Shown here: piece after piece, positions 15,288-15,370 of the stretch | Numbering within the stretch: position 1 is the first letter of the stretch | Layout: each line of letters starts with the position of its first letter | NCBI GenBank assembly: GCA_027592105.1 | Contig: JAQCLA010000034.1 | Span: forward strand, 1 to 15,370 | Length of the DNA stretch: 15,370 nt | DNA from: Pseudomonadota bacterium | GTDB lineage: Bacteria; Pseudomonadota; Alphaproteobacteria; Rhodobacterales; Rhodobacteraceae | Direction of reading: 5' to 3' | Translations under genes and position numbers: made by a program | The notes under the pieces: generated by a model | What the model saw: the letters and a program-made list of their open reading frames with translations, nothing else | The model's database searches: none | What the model was told of the DNA's origin: nothing

Positions 15288-15330
15288 GGAGGGGGCGCTG
15301 CCCCCGCCGCGCCTTTGGCGCGCCTCCCCC
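15288..15330. repeat. GC-rich multi-hairpin intergenic element (Rhodobacteraceae-type)
   Basis: Directly after the desaturase stop, the 43 bases fold into nested stems. GGGGGC/GCCCCC (15291-15296 with 15300-15305, loop GCT) is followed by CGCGCC/GGCGCG (15308-15313 with 15317-15322, loop TTT). Alternatively, an outer GGAGG (15288-15292) pairs with CCTCC (15323-15327). The element ends CCCCCGGGATATTTA. I know very similar elements as frequent intergenic sequences in Rhodobacteraceae, where they probably act as terminators or RNA stabilisers. Only one copy is in the window, so its repeat status is from general knowledge. Confidence 0.65.
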
Positions 15331-15362
15331 GGGATATTTATAAAACAGAGAAGCAACGACCG

Positions 15363-15370
15363 ATGAAGGT
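15363..15370 (+). CDS. Possible start of the next gene (partial)
   Basis: An ATG at 15363 continues as ATG AAG GT (Met-Lys-Val/Gly-type start) to the window edge. It lies 33 bases after the GC-rich hairpin element, with AGAGAAG about 8 bases upstream as a possible ribosome-binding site. Only two full codons are visible, so neither the product nor its reality can be judged. Confidence 0.3.

Noticed and set aside
1..15370. CRISPR arrays, tRNA/rRNA genes, insertion sequences, phage or toxin-antitoxin genes
   Set aside because: No regularly spaced repeats, cloverleaf-like sequences, transposase motifs or other mobile or defence signatures were seen on either strand.

Overview
The window is a GC-rich stretch of chromosome from an alphaproteobacterium, most likely of the Rhodobacteraceae (Roseobacter/Rhodobacter lineage). 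The evidence is the overall style of the encoded proteins, the GC-rich codon use, an envelope-protein N-terminus of a type I associate with this family, and a GC-rich hairpin element near the right edge that resembles repeats common in Rhodobacteraceae genomes. The species cannot be named from the sequence. No mobile element, CRISPR array, rRNA or tRNA is visible. Gene density is high and no gene-free stretch exceeds about 190 bases.

Layout. Positions 1-925 (minus) hold the N-terminal part of a secreted or lipid-free envelope protein with a proline/alanine-rich middle, cut by the window edge. Positions 994-5731 (minus) hold a tightly packed nucleoside-salvage operon, in transcription order cdd, deoA, deoB, a 63-residue membrane protein, add, upp. 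Most of its junctions overlap by 1-4 bases or are separated by 1-6 bases. Just upstream of cdd, at 5814-7373 (minus), is a soluble hybrid histidine kinase with receiver and HPt-like domains. Positions 7466-12621 (minus) hold, in transcription order, nadK, maeB (malic enzyme fused to a phosphotransacetylase-like domain) and prpE (propionyl-CoA synthetase). Positions 12810-15287 (plus) hold glyA, a composite hairpin terminator, and a three-histidine-box fatty acid desaturase. A GC-rich hairpin element follows, and then what may be the start of another gene at 15363.

How the genes work together. Cdd, DeoA and DeoB take (deoxy)cytidine and thymidine/deoxyuridine to free base and deoxyribose-5-phosphate. 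Add deaminates adenosine, and Upp recovers uracil as UMP. DeoC and a purine nucleoside phosphorylase are not in the window. NadK makes NADP+, which the MaeB-type malic enzyme reduces while converting malate to pyruvate. PrpE activates propionate, whose carbon can enter the C4 pool through methylmalonyl-CoA. The nadK-maeB-prpE adjacency therefore makes metabolic sense, although the three genes look separately promoted. GlyA (one-carbon metabolism) is divergent from nadK.

Nothing here amounts to a new defence, mobile or secretion system. The window is mostly core metabolism. The most interesting signals are regulatory: a perfect 14-base palindrome lying over a predicted -10 box of maeB, a sensor-less hybrid kinase ahead of the nucleoside operon, a conserved-looking tiny membrane protein inside that operon, and a terminator-like hairpin inside the reading frame of the left-edge gene.
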